From Pseudomonas sp. S35 (GTDB taxonomy: Bacteria; Pseudomonadota; Gammaproteobacteria; Pseudomonadales; Pseudomonadaceae): a DNA stretch of 64,000 bases. Where the stretch lies: contig NZ_CP019431.1 in the NCBI RefSeq assembly GCF_009866765.1, positions 2,356,001 to 2,420,000 on the forward strand, written 5' to 3'. The translations under genes and the position numbers were made by a program. Below the pieces are notes generated by a model. It saw only the letters and a program-made list of their open reading frames with translations, was not told the origin of the DNA and ran no database searches. Of this stretch, positions 47,627-56,509 are shown one piece after another (the first letter of the stretch is position 1; every line of letters starts with the position of its first letter).

Positions 47627-47724
47627 GTAGAAGCGAGCTTGCTCGCGAAAATCGTCAACGATTACGCGGGGAACCTGGATGAGCGCGGTGCTGTTGCGTT
47701 TTTCGCGAGCAAGCTCGCTCCTAC
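47627..47724. repeat. REPIN (two facing REP elements)
   Basis: GTAGaAGCGAGCTTGCTCGCG on the left and CGCGAGCAAGCTCGCTcCTAC on the right, in inverse orientation about 55 bp apart. The left half continues with TCGTCAACGATTACGCGG, as at 5466-5507. The element overlaps the 3' end of the GMC oxidoreductase gene. Confidence 0.85.
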
Positions 47725-49329
47725 GGTGTTCGGTGAAAGGATCAGCTGCGCTGCTTTCTCCGCGATCATCAGCGTGGGTGAGCAGGTGTTGCCGGAAGTG
47801 ATGCGCGGCATAACCGAGGCATCTGCGATACGCAGGCCGGGTACGCCATGCACGCGCAGTTGCGCATCGACCACGGCGTCTTTGTCGCTGCCCATGCGGC
47901 AGGTGCCCACCGGGTGGAAGATCGTCGTGCCGATACGAGCGGCGGCTTCGTGCAGTTCTTCTTCGGTTTGCAGCGAATCGCCGGGCAGGTATTCCACCGG
48001 CTTGAACTGGCTCAGGGCCGGCGCGGCGACGATGCGTCGGGTCAGGCGAATGGCATCGGCGGCCACCCGCAAGTCCTGCGGGTGGCTGAGGTAGTTGGGC
48101 CGGATCAATGGTGCGTCCGCCGGGTTGGCCGAGCGGATATCAATGCGGCCACGGCTTTGCGGACGTAGGTCGCAGACGGATGCGGTAAACGCCGGGAATG
48201 CGTGCAGCGGTTCGCCGAAGCGCTCCAGGGACAGTGGCTGCACGTGGTATTCGAGGTTGGCCGAGGTCTGCTCCGGCCCCGAACGGGCAAATGCGCCGAG
48301 CTGGCTGGGCGCCATCGACAGCGGGCCGCTGCGGTCATACAGGTAACGCAGGCCCATGCCCATTTTGCCCCATACGGTGCCGGCGATCTGGTTCAGGGTG
48401 CGGGCGTTTTCCAGCTTGTAGATCAGGCGCAGTTGCAGGTGGTCCTGCAAGTTGCCGCCAACGCCCGGCAGTTCATGCAGCACATCAATGCCCAGCGGTT
48501 TGAGCACGCTGGAGGGGCCGATGCCGGAACGTTGCACAATACCCGGCGAGCCCACGGAGCCGGCACACAGCACGATCTCCTTGCGCGTCTTCCAGCTCAT
48601 TTGCTGGCCGCTTTGACGCCCGACCACTGCCGAGGCGCGGCCGTTTTCCAGGACCACGCGGTCGACTTCCACTTCGGTGAGGACCGTGAGATTGGGGCGT
48701 TGGCGAATCGGTTTGAGAAACGCCTTGGCTGCATTCCAGCGCACCCCGGCTTTCTGGTTGACCTGGAAGTACCCGCAGCCCTCGTTATCGCCCTGGTTGA
48801 AGTCGTTGATATTGGCAATGCCGCTCTGCGCCGCCGCCTCGCGAAAGGCATCCAGGATCGGCCACGACAGCCGTTGTTGCTCGACACGCCATTCACCGCC
48901 ATCGCTGTGGAACTGCGAAGCGCCGGCAAAATGGTTTTCGCTCTGTTTGAACAGCGCCAGCACGTCTTTCCAGGCCCAGCCTGGGTTGCCTTCTGCTGCC
49001 CAACCGTCGTAGTCCTGGGCCTGGCCGCGCATGTAGATCATGCCGTTGATGGATGAACAACCGCCTAGCACTTTGCCCCGTGGGTAACTCAGGGCACGGC
49101 CTTGCAGGCCTTCCTGGGCTTCGGTCTTGAAGCACCAGTCGGTGCGCGGGTTGCCGATGCAGAACAGGTAGCCGACGGGGATATGGATCCAGGGATAGTT
49201 GTCGCGGCCACCGGCTTCGAGTAGCAGCACGCGGTGGGCGGGGTTGGCGGACAATCGATTGGCCAGCAGGCAGCCAGCGGGGCCGGCGCCTACCACGATG
49301 TAATCGTATTCAGCAGTTGCAAGGGGCAT
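47662..49329 (-). CDS. GMC-family FAD oxidoreductase (choline dehydrogenase-like)
   Basis: A 555-residue flavoprotein. The FAD-binding GxGxxG is DYIVVGAGPAGCLLANRL at the N-terminus. The catalytic His lies in TTIFHPVGTCRMG, and GIVQRSGIGPSSVLKPLGID and GKVLGGCSSINGMIYMRG are family blocks. GMC enzymes oxidise alcohols such as choline or polyethylene glycol; the substrate cannot be assigned. The ordinary ending is LMIAEKAAQLILS; about 23 further residues (VGASLLAKNATAPRSSRF and more) are read from the REPIN. It is divergent from a LysR gene. Confidence 0.9.
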   Translation of the reverse strand: MPLATAEYDYIVVGAGPAGCLLANRLSANPAHRVLLLEAGGRDNYPWIHIPVGYLFCIGNPRTDWCFKTEAQEGLQGRALSYPRGKVLGGCSSINGMIYMRGQAQDYDGWAAEGNPGWAWKDVLALFKQSENHFAGASQFHSDGGEWRVEQQRLSWPILDAFREAAAQSGIANINDFNQGDNEGCGYFQVNQKAGVRWNAAKAFLKPIRQRPNLTVLTEVEVDRVVLENGRASAVVGRQSGQQMSWKTRKEIVLCAGSVGSPGIVQRSGIGPSSVLKPLGIDVLHELPGVGGNLQDHLQLRLIYKLENARTLNQIAGTVWGKMGMGLRYLYDRSGPLSMAPSQLGAFARSGPEQTSANLEYHVQPLSLERFGEPLHAFPAFTASVCDLRPQSRGRIDIRSANPADAPLIRPNYLSHPQDLRVAADAIRLTRRIVAAPALSQFKPVEYLPGDSLQTEEELHEAAARIGTTIFHPVGTCRMGSDKDAVVDAQLRVHGVPGLRIADASVMPRITSGNTCSPTLMIAEKAAQLILSPNTVGASLLAKNATAPRSSRFPA

Positions 49330-49459
49330 CTGAAGGTCTCGCTTGTTTTTCTTATTGGTTCCATCCTAGTTGTTAGTTTTCGTCTTAAAAATGTTAGTTT
49401 TTGCCCAGCTGCTGTGCGTTTTTAAACAGCGCTGCCCTGGCTGATGGAATGGAGGCGAC

Positions 49460-50350
49460 ATGTTCGACTGGAACGACCTGCGATACTTTCTCGAGCTGCA
49501 GCGCAGCGGCCGGCTGCTCACGGCCGCGCAGCGCCTTAAAACCACCCACGCCACGGTGGCCCGGCACATTGAGGCCATCGAGAAAAGCCTCGGCACCGCG
49601 TTGTTCGTGCAGCATGCCCAGGGCTACGAGCTGACGCCTTCCGGCGAAGCCTTGCTCAAGCACGCCGAAGCCATGGAAAACGTCGCGTTGCTGGCCGAAG
49701 ACGAACTCACCCATTCCGCCGCGCCCCTGGGCAAGATTCGCCTGGGCGTAGCCGAAGGCCTGGGGGTGATGTTCCTGGCCAGTCGCATGGGCGGGTTGTT
49801 TGAGCGATACCCAGGGCTGGAAGTGGAGTTGGTCGCCGTGCCGCGTTTTGTCAGCATCCTCAATCGCGAAGCGGAAATCAGCATCCATTTGGAACGCCCC
49901 AGCGTCGATCAACTGGTCACGCGCAAGCTCACCGACTACCGCCTGGCGCTCTACGCCAGCCGCGCCTACCTGGAACGCAACCCGCCGATCGAAAAGCGCG
50001 AAGACCTCGCCGCCCATTCATGGATCGATTACGTGGACGACCTGCTGTTCAGCCAGGAACTGAAATTCCTCAGCAGTTTTTGCCGCAACCCAAAGGTGGT
50101 GTTCCACAGCACCAGCGTGATCGCCCAGCATCAAGCGGCGCGCTCCGGGTTGGGGATTGCAGTGCTGCCGTGCTTTATGGCCGCCGGCGACAAGGATTTG
50201 GTAGCGTTACTGCCGGGGGAGGGCATCCAGCGCAGCTACTGGATCAGTTCGCGTCGGGAGCTGCACAAATCGGTGCGGCTGCGGGTGTTGTGGGACTACG
50301 TGGTGGAGCTGTGCGCGCGGGAGCAGGGGTTGCTGCTGGGCGAACCTTGA
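49460..50350 (+). CDS. LysR-family regulator
   Basis: A 296-residue LysR regulator. The HTH (FDWNDLRYFLELQRSGRLLT, KTTHATVARHIEAIEKSLGT) belongs to the subgroup with a WNDLRYF start. The effector domain runs from about residue 90. It is divergent from the GMC gene across a 130-bp gap, so the GMC gene is a likely target. A REP-rich non-coding stretch follows its stop. Confidence 0.92.
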   Translation: MFDWNDLRYFLELQRSGRLLTAAQRLKTTHATVARHIEAIEKSLGTALFVQHAQGYELTPSGEALLKHAEAMENVALLAEDELTHSAAPLGKIRLGVAEGLGVMFLASRMGGLFERYPGLEVELVAVPRFVSILNREAEISIHLERPSVDQLVTRKLTDYRLALYASRAYLERNPPIEKREDLAAHSWIDYVDDLLFSQELKFLSSFCRNPKVVFHSTSVIAQHQAARSGLGIAVLPCFMAAGDKDLVALLPGEGIQRSYWISSRRELHKSVRLRVLWDYVVELCAREQGLLLGEP

Positions 50351-50370
50351 CTGAAGAAACCGGGTGAAAA

Positions 50371-50475
50371 ATGTGGGACGGCGGTGCGACGATTCGACTT
50401 GCCCCCGATGGCTGGGTGTCTGTCACAGATGTTCCAACTGAACCACCGCCATCGGGGCATGGGTGTCCACACAAC
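50371..50475. repeat. Second-family REP hairpin before the tandem array
   Basis: GCCCCCGATGGC (about 50402-50413) faces GCCATCGGGGC (about 50448-50458) with about 34 bp between them. The stretch begins TGTGGGACGGCGGTGCGACG. It differs from the array unit and leads directly into the first unit. Confidence 0.6.
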
Positions 50476-51357
50476 TTCCCGTGGATGCTGAATCTATGGC
50501 AAATGAGCTGTTGTAGTGAGCGGGCTTGCCCCGCGCTGGGCTGCGCAGCGGCCCCAACAAGGTCGCCGCAGAGTGCCAGAATCAATCGAGGTGAACGTTT
50601 TGGGGCCGCTTCGCAGCCCAGCGCGGGGCAAGCCCGCTCACCACAGCGTTATGTGTCTGCCTTTAAGAGCTGTGTAGATACCTATGGCTATCGAACTTCC
50701 CGTGGATGCTGAATCTATGGCAAATGGGCTGTTGTAGTGAGCGGGCTTGCCCCGCGCTGGGCTGCGTAGCAGCCCCAACAAGGTCGCCGCAGAGTGCCAG
50801 AATCAATCGAGGTGAACGTTTTGGGGCCGCTTCGCAGCCCAGCGCGGGGCAAGCCCGCTCACCACAGCGTTATGTATCTGCCTTTATAGAGTTGTGTAGA
50901 TACCTACGGCTATCGAACTTCCCGTGGATGCTGAATCTATGGCAAATGAGCTGTTGTAGTGAGCGGGCTTGCCCCGCGCTGGGCTGCGTAGCAGCCCCAA
51001 CAAGGTCGCCGCAGAGTGCCAGAATCAATCGAGGTGAACGTTTTGGGGCCGCTGCGCAGCCCAGCGCGGGGCAAGCCCGCTCACCACAGCGTTATGTATC
51101 TGCCTTTAAGAGTTGTGTAGATACCTACGGCTATCGAACTTCCCGTGGATGCTGAATCTATGGCAAATGGGCTGTTGTAGTGAGCGGGCTTGCCCCGCGC
51201 TGGGCTGCGCAGCAGCCCCAACAAAGTCGCCGCAGAGTGCCAGAATCAATCGAAGTGAACGTTTTGGGGCCGCTGCGCAGCCCAGCGCGGGGCAAGCCCG
51301 CTCACCACAGCGTTATGTGTCTGCCTTTAAGAGCTGTGTAGATACCTATAGCTATCG
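50476..51357. repeat. Four tandem 221-222 bp units, each containing a REPIN hairpin
   Basis: Units start at TTCCCGTGGATGCTGAATCT: 50476, 50697, 50919 and 51140 (spacing 221, 222, 221), and the last ends at about 51357. In each unit TGAGCGGGCTTGCCCCGCGC faces GCGCGGGGCAAGCCCGCTCA, giving imperfect hairpins at 50517-50640, 50738-50861, 50960-51083 and 51181-51304. Copies differ by a few bases (for example CGCAGC/CGTAGC and GAGTTG/GAGCTG). The reading frames spanning it are repeats, not genes. No gene lies within. Confidence 0.93.
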
Positions 51358-51392
51358 GGGATAAGCCCGCACATGGGGCCTCTGCTGTTGGT

Positions 51393-52490
51393 TCAATCGC
51401 GCAATTCGAATGCAGCACTGCCGAGCCTTTCGCCATTCACCATCACATGCACCACATGCCGACCAGGATAGTGCTTGCGCGTGGTCAGTTCACGGATGTG
51501 CTGCTCGCGGCTGATGCGCTGCTGTTCCCCGGCCCCCAGCGTAAACGCCTTGAGCTTGAACACTTTGCTCGCGCTGTGCCCGGCGCTTTTGACGTAGTCG
51601 ATGGCGTAGTCCACCACCAGTTTCTGTGCAGTGGCCGCCGTGGATTCCAGGTTGAACGACAGGCTTATCCGTTCCCCCAGCCTGATCACCGCCGGCGTCA
51701 CGCTCAGATGATGAATGTTCACTTCAGCTCTGGCCCCCGCGCCCATGAGCGTCAGTGCGCGGGTGTTGCCTTGCTTGATCAGGCTGCGCAACGCATGGCG
51801 GGCGATCCAGGCAGTGTGGGGGTTATCCAGCGACCAGCCTTCGATCAGGCCAAGCACCCAGTCGGGGTGGTCCTTGGTGATGTCGTTGAGGTGGTTGGCC
51901 ACGGACTTGCGCACGTAGAGGCTCGGGTCGGCCTTGAGGTTGTCGAGGATCGAGGCACACAACGCGGGGTTGGCCTGCACGTTGGCCAGGCGAAACGACC
52001 ACGGCAAACGCGGCCGCGAACCTTCGCTGGCCAGGCGGCGTACGTGGTCGTTGTCATCCCGCGACCACTGCTGCATCACCGCCAGGGTGCGCGCAAAGTC
52101 GTGCAGCAAAAAATGGCGAATGGCGAATTCGGCCGAGCCGAACGTGGTGAAGTGCTTGAGCGCAGCCATGGAGCGCTTGAAGTCGGCCAGGCCGTAACTC
52201 GCCACGTAGTGCGGCAGGAACAGGCTGACAAAGCCGCTGTTCAGGCGCGGCGCCAGGGCGTAGAGCAGCGTGAGGCTTTGCGGGTAATCCAGCGGGATCA
52301 CTGCGTGCAGGCTTTCGCTGACCCGCGCCATACGTTGCATCACCGACAGCTCGGCCAGCCCGGCAGTGGCGTGCTTGAGGAAGCCTCTGGCGTCGAATGC
52401 GGGGTACACCGCCGTCATTTCAGTGGCGATGTGTTGCAGACGTTCGACGTTGAAGATGTCCTTGAGGGCCGGGGCGCTTTGGTCGGTCAT
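51393..52490 (-). CDS. DNA alkylation repair protein, AlkC-type
   Basis: A 365-residue helical-repeat protein of the AlkC/AlkD HEAT-like glycosylase group, which removes N3-methyladenine-type lesions. Matching blocks are FNVERLQHIATEMTAVYPAF, EFAIRHFLLHDFARTLAVM, DNDHVRRLASEGSRPRLPWS, YVRKSVANHLNDITKDHPDW and WIARHALRSLIKQGNTRALT. An Ig-like extension follows the HEAT region (about 260-365). Start 52490 (MTDQSAPALK) has a GGAATC site; ATG 52502 is possible. It lies 22 bp beyond the ligase gene on the same strand. Confidence 0.87.
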   Translation of the reverse strand: MTDQSAPALKDIFNVERLQHIATEMTAVYPAFDARGFLKHATAGLAELSVMQRMARVSESLHAVIPLDYPQSLTLLYALAPRLNSGFVSLFLPHYVASYGLADFKRSMAALKHFTTFGSAEFAIRHFLLHDFARTLAVMQQWSRDDNDHVRRLASEGSRPRLPWSFRLANVQANPALCASILDNLKADPSLYVRKSVANHLNDITKDHPDWVLGLIEGWSLDNPHTAWIARHALRSLIKQGNTRALTLMGAGARAEVNIHHLSVTPAVIRLGERISLSFNLESTAATAQKLVVDYAIDYVKSAGHSASKVFKLKAFTLGAGEQQRISREQHIRELTTRKHYPGRHVVHVMVNGERLGSAAFELRD

Positions 52491-52512
52491 CGGTGATTCC
52501 ATGGCGGTTGAG

Positions 52513-53859
52513 TCAGAGAAACCAGCGGTATTCGCGGGCGTGGATCTCTTGCTGGAAGGCCAGGTGATCCTGGCGTTTGTTCTCGCAGTACACGTCGACA
52601 AATTCGGCGCCCAGCTTATCGCGCAATACCGCTTGATGCTGCATGGCGCGCACGGCGTCGAGCATTTCCACAGGGAAGTCGGTGCCGCTGGCGCGGTCCT
52701 CGTTCAGTGGCGCGATGGGCTCCTGTTTGGCTTCGAGGCCATGTTCCAATCCGACGAGGATCGCCGCCAGCACCAAATACGGATTGGCGTCGGCGCTGGC
52801 CAGGCGGTGTTCGATGCGCAGGTTGCGCGGGTCGGACTCGGGGATGCGCACGCACGCGTCGCGGTCTTCAAAGCCCCAGCAGGCGCGGGTAGCCGCGTTG
52901 ACCGTGCCGCCCAATCGGCGGAAGGCGTTGTGGTTGGGCGAGAAAATCGGCATGCAGTGCGGCAGCAGTTCCAGGCAACCGGCCACGGCGTGACGCAGCG
53001 GTTGCTGCTGATGCGCCGCCAGCAGGTTATTGCCGGCGCCGTCGTACAGGCTGACATGCACATGCATGCCACTGCCGGGGAATTGCAGGTAGGGCTTGGC
53101 CATGAAACTGGCGCGATAGCCGTGCTTGAGTGCCACGCCACGGGTGCTGCGGCAGAACAGGGCGGCCCAGTCGGCGGCGCGCAGGCCGTCGCCCTGGTGG
53201 CCGAAGTTGATCTCGAACTGGCCCGGACCGAGTTCGGCGGTGATCACCGTGATGTCGATGCCTTGGTCCTTGGCGGTCTGGGCCATGTCGTCGAGCACGT
53301 CGCCGAAGCGCGACAGCCGTTCGATATGCAGGTTGGGCTGGTCGTCGGCGTCATCGCTCAGCGGGTCGCGGGCGAATTGCGGCAGGCCGTGGTCGAGTTT
53401 CTTGTCGAACAGGTAGAACTCCAGTTCGAACGCTACCACCGGGTGGATGCCCTTGTGATGCAGGCGCTCCAGCACCTTGGCCAGCACTTCCCGAGGTTCG
53501 AATTCGATGGGGGCCTCGGTGCCGTCGGAGGTGATCAGCATCTGGCCCAAGGGTTGCGATTCCCAGCTCACTGGCTTGAGCGTGCCTGGCACCAGGCGGC
53601 GGTTGGCGTCCGGATCGCCGTCGTTGAAGCAGTAATCGCCGATCTTGAACAGCCCGCCTTGAGCCCCCAGCAGCACGGCATTTTGCGGCAGCTTCAGCGG
53701 GCTCCCGGCGGCGACCTTCTCCAACATCTCGATGGGGTAGCGCTTGCCGTAGAAATGCCCCGGGATGTCCAGGGCTATCAGGTCGACGTAACGCACATCG
53801 GGATGGTTCTGGCGAAAGGTCCGTACTTCGGCCAGTAACGTGGCGGCATGGCTTTTCAC
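52513..53859 (-). CDS. Glutamine-synthetase-family ligase (gamma-glutamylpolyamine-type)
   Basis: A 448-residue member of the GS superfamily, resembling PuuA-like gamma-glutamyl ligases rather than true GlnA. It has the GS core: AFELEFYLFDK, GPGQFEINFGHQGDGLRAAD, SGMHVHVSLYDGAGNNLLA, and the adenine/Arg site NLRIEHRLASADANPYLVLA. The start is a GTG at 53859, fixed by an AGGAG eight bases upstream. The gene follows its cupin regulator by 11 bp, suggesting use of a polyamine or amine as nitrogen source. Other puu genes are absent here. Confidence 0.88.
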   Translation of the reverse strand: MKSHAATLLAEVRTFRQNHPDVRYVDLIALDIPGHFYGKRYPIEMLEKVAAGSPLKLPQNAVLLGAQGGLFKIGDYCFNDGDPDANRRLVPGTLKPVSWESQPLGQMLITSDGTEAPIEFEPREVLAKVLERLHHKGIHPVVAFELEFYLFDKKLDHGLPQFARDPLSDDADDQPNLHIERLSRFGDVLDDMAQTAKDQGIDITVITAELGPGQFEINFGHQGDGLRAADWAALFCRSTRGVALKHGYRASFMAKPYLQFPGSGMHVHVSLYDGAGNNLLAAHQQQPLRHAVAGCLELLPHCMPIFSPNHNAFRRLGGTVNAATRACWGFEDRDACVRIPESDPRNLRIEHRLASADANPYLVLAAILVGLEHGLEAKQEPIAPLNEDRASGTDFPVEMLDAVRAMQHQAVLRDKLGAEFVDVYCENKRQDHLAFQQEIHAREYRWFL

Positions 53860-53870
53860 GGGTGCAGCTC

Positions 53871-54428
53871 CTAGTTGTAAACCCACAACACGCGGGCGGG
53901 CAGGGCGGTCAGGTTGGCGTAGCGGCAATGGGCGAAACTGGCCAGGTGGAAACTGTCGCCGGGGCCGAGGGTGACCGAGTCGGCCTCGCCTTCGACCCAC
54001 AGCGTCAGTTCGCCTTCCAGCACAAAACCGGCCTGCTCGCCGCGGTCGCTCATGGTCTGTTCACCGCTGTTGGCACCGGGCGCCAACAGGCTGTCGAGCA
54101 TCGAAAAGGCGCCGTTCATGCTGGGGGAAACCAGGATGTCGGTGATGCCATTGGCGTAATACACCGTGCGCCGTTCGTTGGGGCGGGTGATCCAGTCCAC
54201 GGCCTTGGGCTTGGGTTGGCTGTAGAAATAGGTGGTGGGCACGTCGAGGGCGTGGCTGATGGCAGTGAGGTCCGCCACGGTCGGGCGCGACAGGCCACGC
54301 TCCACTTGGGACAGGAAACCCACCGAACGCTCAATCTTGTGCGCGAGTTGGGCGAGGGTGAGCTTCTTGTGCTTGCGCAGGTCATGGATCAGCGCAGCGA
54401 GGGTGGCCAGTTCTTCTTGTTGGTTCAT
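53871..54428 (-). CDS. XRE-cupin regulator (PuuR-like)
   Basis: A 185-residue regulator. HTH_XRE at about 5-65 (ALIHDLRKHKKLTLAQLAHK, SVGFLSQVERGLSRPTVADL) and a C-terminal cupin domain (EQAGFVLEGELTLWVEGEAD, VTLGPGDSFHLASFAHCRY). PuuR-like proteins repress amine or amino-acid catabolic genes. Start at 54428 (MNQQEELATL) is a family-based choice; neither it nor ATG 54452 has a clear ribosome site. Co-transcribed with the ligase, which it likely controls. Confidence 0.9.
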   Translation of the reverse strand: MNQQEELATLAALIHDLRKHKKLTLAQLAHKIERSVGFLSQVERGLSRPTVADLTAISHALDVPTTYFYSQPKPKAVDWITRPNERRTVYYANGITDILVSPSMNGAFSMLDSLLAPGANSGEQTMSDRGEQAGFVLEGELTLWVEGEADSVTLGPGDSFHLASFAHCRYANLTALPARVLWVYN

Positions 54429-54592
54429 GAAAATTATGTCTTTAAATTTCATGAAAAATTACAGCAAAAATTTCACAAGGGCAATGGGTGGCCAAGATTG
54501 AAAGGCACACCCCTGTAGCGAGCGAGCAAGTGAATGATTCTGCGCCCCCGCGGTCGGAACTTGGGTACGCGTCATTCATTGAAGGAGCACCC

Positions 54593-54901
54593 ATGAAGTC
54601 CAAAACCCTAGCTGCCTGCCTGTTGGTCGCCGCCAGCCTGTCCACCGCCAGCTTTGTGGTACAGGCCGGTGATACGCCCCAGGAAACCGTGCAACCTTCA
54701 AACATCAACACCCGTGACCTGAAGGAAGGCGACCGCGCCCCGGATATTCTGATGCGCAAGGAATCGGCCGTCAGTGACTGGAAAAAACGCGGTCTCAAGC
54801 AGCCAGAAGACGAAAGCCAATGGACACGGGTAGGCGATAAGTACGTGCTGCTCAAGACCACCAACGGCACCATTCTGGAGATCACGCCCGTCAAGAAGTG
54901 A
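54593..54901 (+). CDS. RcnB-like periplasmic protein
   Basis: A 102-residue exported protein: signal peptide MKSKTLAACLLVAASLSTA followed by SFVVQA. The mature part ends in an RcnB-type motif (DWKKRGLKQPEDESQWTRVG, DKYVLLKTTNGTILEI). RcnB proteins help Ni/Co homeostasis in the periplasm; the same domain occurs in many uncharacterised Pseudomonas proteins. The start at 54593 has the strong site GAAGGAGCACCC. Confidence 0.85.
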   Translation: MKSKTLAACLLVAASLSTASFVVQAGDTPQETVQPSNINTRDLKEGDRAPDILMRKESAVSDWKKRGLKQPEDESQWTRVGDKYVLLKTTNGTILEITPVKK

Positions 54902-54977
54902 CCCTCCTTTTTGCCTTGTTCTTGCGTTAAGGTAACCGGCCGCAATGGTCGCGTTACCTTCAAAGAATGAGAGCAGG

Positions 54978-56171
54978 ATGCTTGCCACAATAAGAAACTA
55001 CCCCCGCACCGTACACCTGTTGCTGTGCGCCACATTGCTGCTGACGTTGGCCAAGGCCATCACGTTTCCGTACCTGGTGATCTACCTCACCCACCATTTC
55101 GCCCTCGACATCACCCAGGTTGGCCTAGTGATCGGCAGCTCGCTGATTGTCGGTTCGTTGCTCAGTGTCTATGGCGGGTTTCTCGTCGACCGCATCAACA
55201 GCTATCGCTTATTGCTCTGGATGAGCGTGCTGTTCGTGTTGGGGTTTGTCGGCACGCTGCTGGCGCAGAACATCTGGGCGTTTTACAGCTGCCTGATCCT
55301 GATCAACCTGGCCTATGCAGTCATCGATATCGCGGTGAAGGCCGGCTTTGCCAGCCTGCTGCCGGAAGATGCGCGCAGTGAAGTGTTTTCCATCAAGTAC
55401 ACCCTCACCAATATCGGCTACGCGGTCGGGCCGTTTTTCGGGGCGATGGTCGCCAAGTTGGATATCAGCCTGCCGTTTATGTTGTCGGCGTTACTGGGGG
55501 CGGGGTTTTTCCTGCTGTATTGGCGTTGGGGTGATCGCACGTTGACCACTGTCGACGTGGCGCAAAAACCGGTGTCGTTTCTCGCCGTTGGCCGCGTATT
55601 GCTGCTCGACCGTCGGCTGGTCTGTTTCACGCTGGGCGGCGTGTTCAGTGCAGTGGTGTTCGGCCAGTTCACCGCCTACCTGTCGCAGTACCTGGTGACC
55701 ACTACCACGGCGCAATATACCTACACCGTAATCAGCGCCGTACTGACGACCAACGCGGTGATGGTGATCGCCTTGCAATACGTGATTGGTCGTCGCATTT
55801 CCCACCGTCACCTCAGCCAGTGGCTCATCTTCGGCTTGAGCATGTTCATGCTCGGGCTGATCGGCTTTGCGTTGTCCACCAGCGTGCTGTGGTGGGTACT
55901 GGCGATGGCGGTGTTCACGGTGGGGGAGATTGTGGTGTTTCCGGCCGAGTACATGTTTATCGACCGCATCGCGCCGGACCACCTGCGAGGCATGTACTAC
56001 GGGGCGCAGAACCTGTCCAACCTCGGTGCCGCGCTGGGGCCGGTGCTGTGTGGGTTGGCGCTGGCCAACCTGCCAGCACACAGCATGTTCTACATGCTCG
56101 GGGCGTTTATTGTGGCGGGCGGGGTGTTCTATTTCATTGGTTCGTCGTTGAAGGCAAATCCTCCAGCGTGA
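54978..56171 (+). CDS. MFS transporter (MdtH-like)
   Basis: A 397-residue MFS protein with 12 hydrophobic segments (TVHLLLCATLLLTLAKAITF, GLVIGSSLIVGSLLSVYGGF with motif A, LINLAYAVIDIAVKAGFASL). The motif GFLVDRINSYRLL matches the DHA1 multidrug group, MdtH in particular. Start 54978 is preceded by GAGAGCAGG. The last 38 bp overlap the convergent DUF1652 gene. Substrate unknown. Confidence 0.87.
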   Translation: MLATIRNYPRTVHLLLCATLLLTLAKAITFPYLVIYLTHHFALDITQVGLVIGSSLIVGSLLSVYGGFLVDRINSYRLLLWMSVLFVLGFVGTLLAQNIWAFYSCLILINLAYAVIDIAVKAGFASLLPEDARSEVFSIKYTLTNIGYAVGPFFGAMVAKLDISLPFMLSALLGAGFFLLYWRWGDRTLTTVDVAQKPVSFLAVGRVLLLDRRLVCFTLGGVFSAVVFGQFTAYLSQYLVTTTTAQYTYTVISAVLTTNAVMVIALQYVIGRRISHRHLSQWLIFGLSMFMLGLIGFALSTSVLWWVLAMAVFTVGEIVVFPAEYMFIDRIAPDHLRGMYYGAQNLSNLGAALGPVLCGLALANLPAHSMFYMLGAFIVAGGVFYFIGSSLKANPPA

Positions 56172-56406
56172 GTTTGCCCATGGTGTTGCATTGCAGCTCG
56201 TAGCGTAATTCTTCCACCATCTTTTCCACTTCCTGCGGGGTCTGCAGCCGGTTGGTGCTGATCCCGGTCACGACCAGGTCAACCCGGCCGGTATTGGCGT
56301 CGTAGACTTTGAGGGTCAAGGACGCGTCCCGGCACAGGGTGAACTCGCAGGTCAGCGGCGACAGGCCTTCTTCGATGCAGTTTCGCAGTTGGGCGAGGGT
56401 AAACAT
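56134..56406 (-). CDS. DUF1652 family small protein
   Basis: A 90-residue cytoplasmic protein of the DUF1652 family, common in Pseudomonas: FTLAQLRNCIEEGLSPLTCE, TLKVYDANTGRVDLVVTGIS, VEKMVEELRYELQ. AAGGAACCAGC precedes the ATG at 56406. Its 3' end overlaps the 3' end of the MFS gene by 38 bp on the opposite strand. A 12-bp palindrome lies upstream (56489-56500). Function unknown. Confidence 0.88.
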   Translation of the reverse strand: MFTLAQLRNCIEEGLSPLTCEFTLCRDASLTLKVYDANTGRVDLVVTGISTNRLQTPQEVEKMVEELRYELQCNTMGKLTLEDLPSTTNQ

Positions 56407-56480
56407 GCTGGTTCCTTCAGGGCATTCGGGTCGATGACCTAAAGGTTATTGACTGCATCCCCGCGCCATAAGGCGAATTC

Positions 56481-56500
56481 GCACTAGCTGCACTAGTGCA
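56481..56500. promoter_or_regulatory. Palindrome upstream of DUF1652 gene
   Basis: TGCACTAGTGCA (56489-56500) is a perfect 12-bp palindrome, with a half-copy GCACTAGC at 56481-56488 beside it. It lies 83 bp from the DUF1652 start and 10 bp from the LuxR stop. Possible operator, not proven. Confidence 0.35.
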
Positions 56501-56509
56501 TTTGCATGT

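Noticed and set aside
50476..51357. Regular repeats resembling a CRISPR array
   Set aside because: The unit is 221 bp with near-identical content throughout; there are no short repeats separated by unique spacers and no cas gene nearby. It is a tandem REPIN array.
50371..51364. Open frames of 80-150 codons in the repeat array
   Set aside because: They consist of the repeated unit translated (C-C-S-E-R-A-C-P-A type), with no ribosome sites. Not genes.
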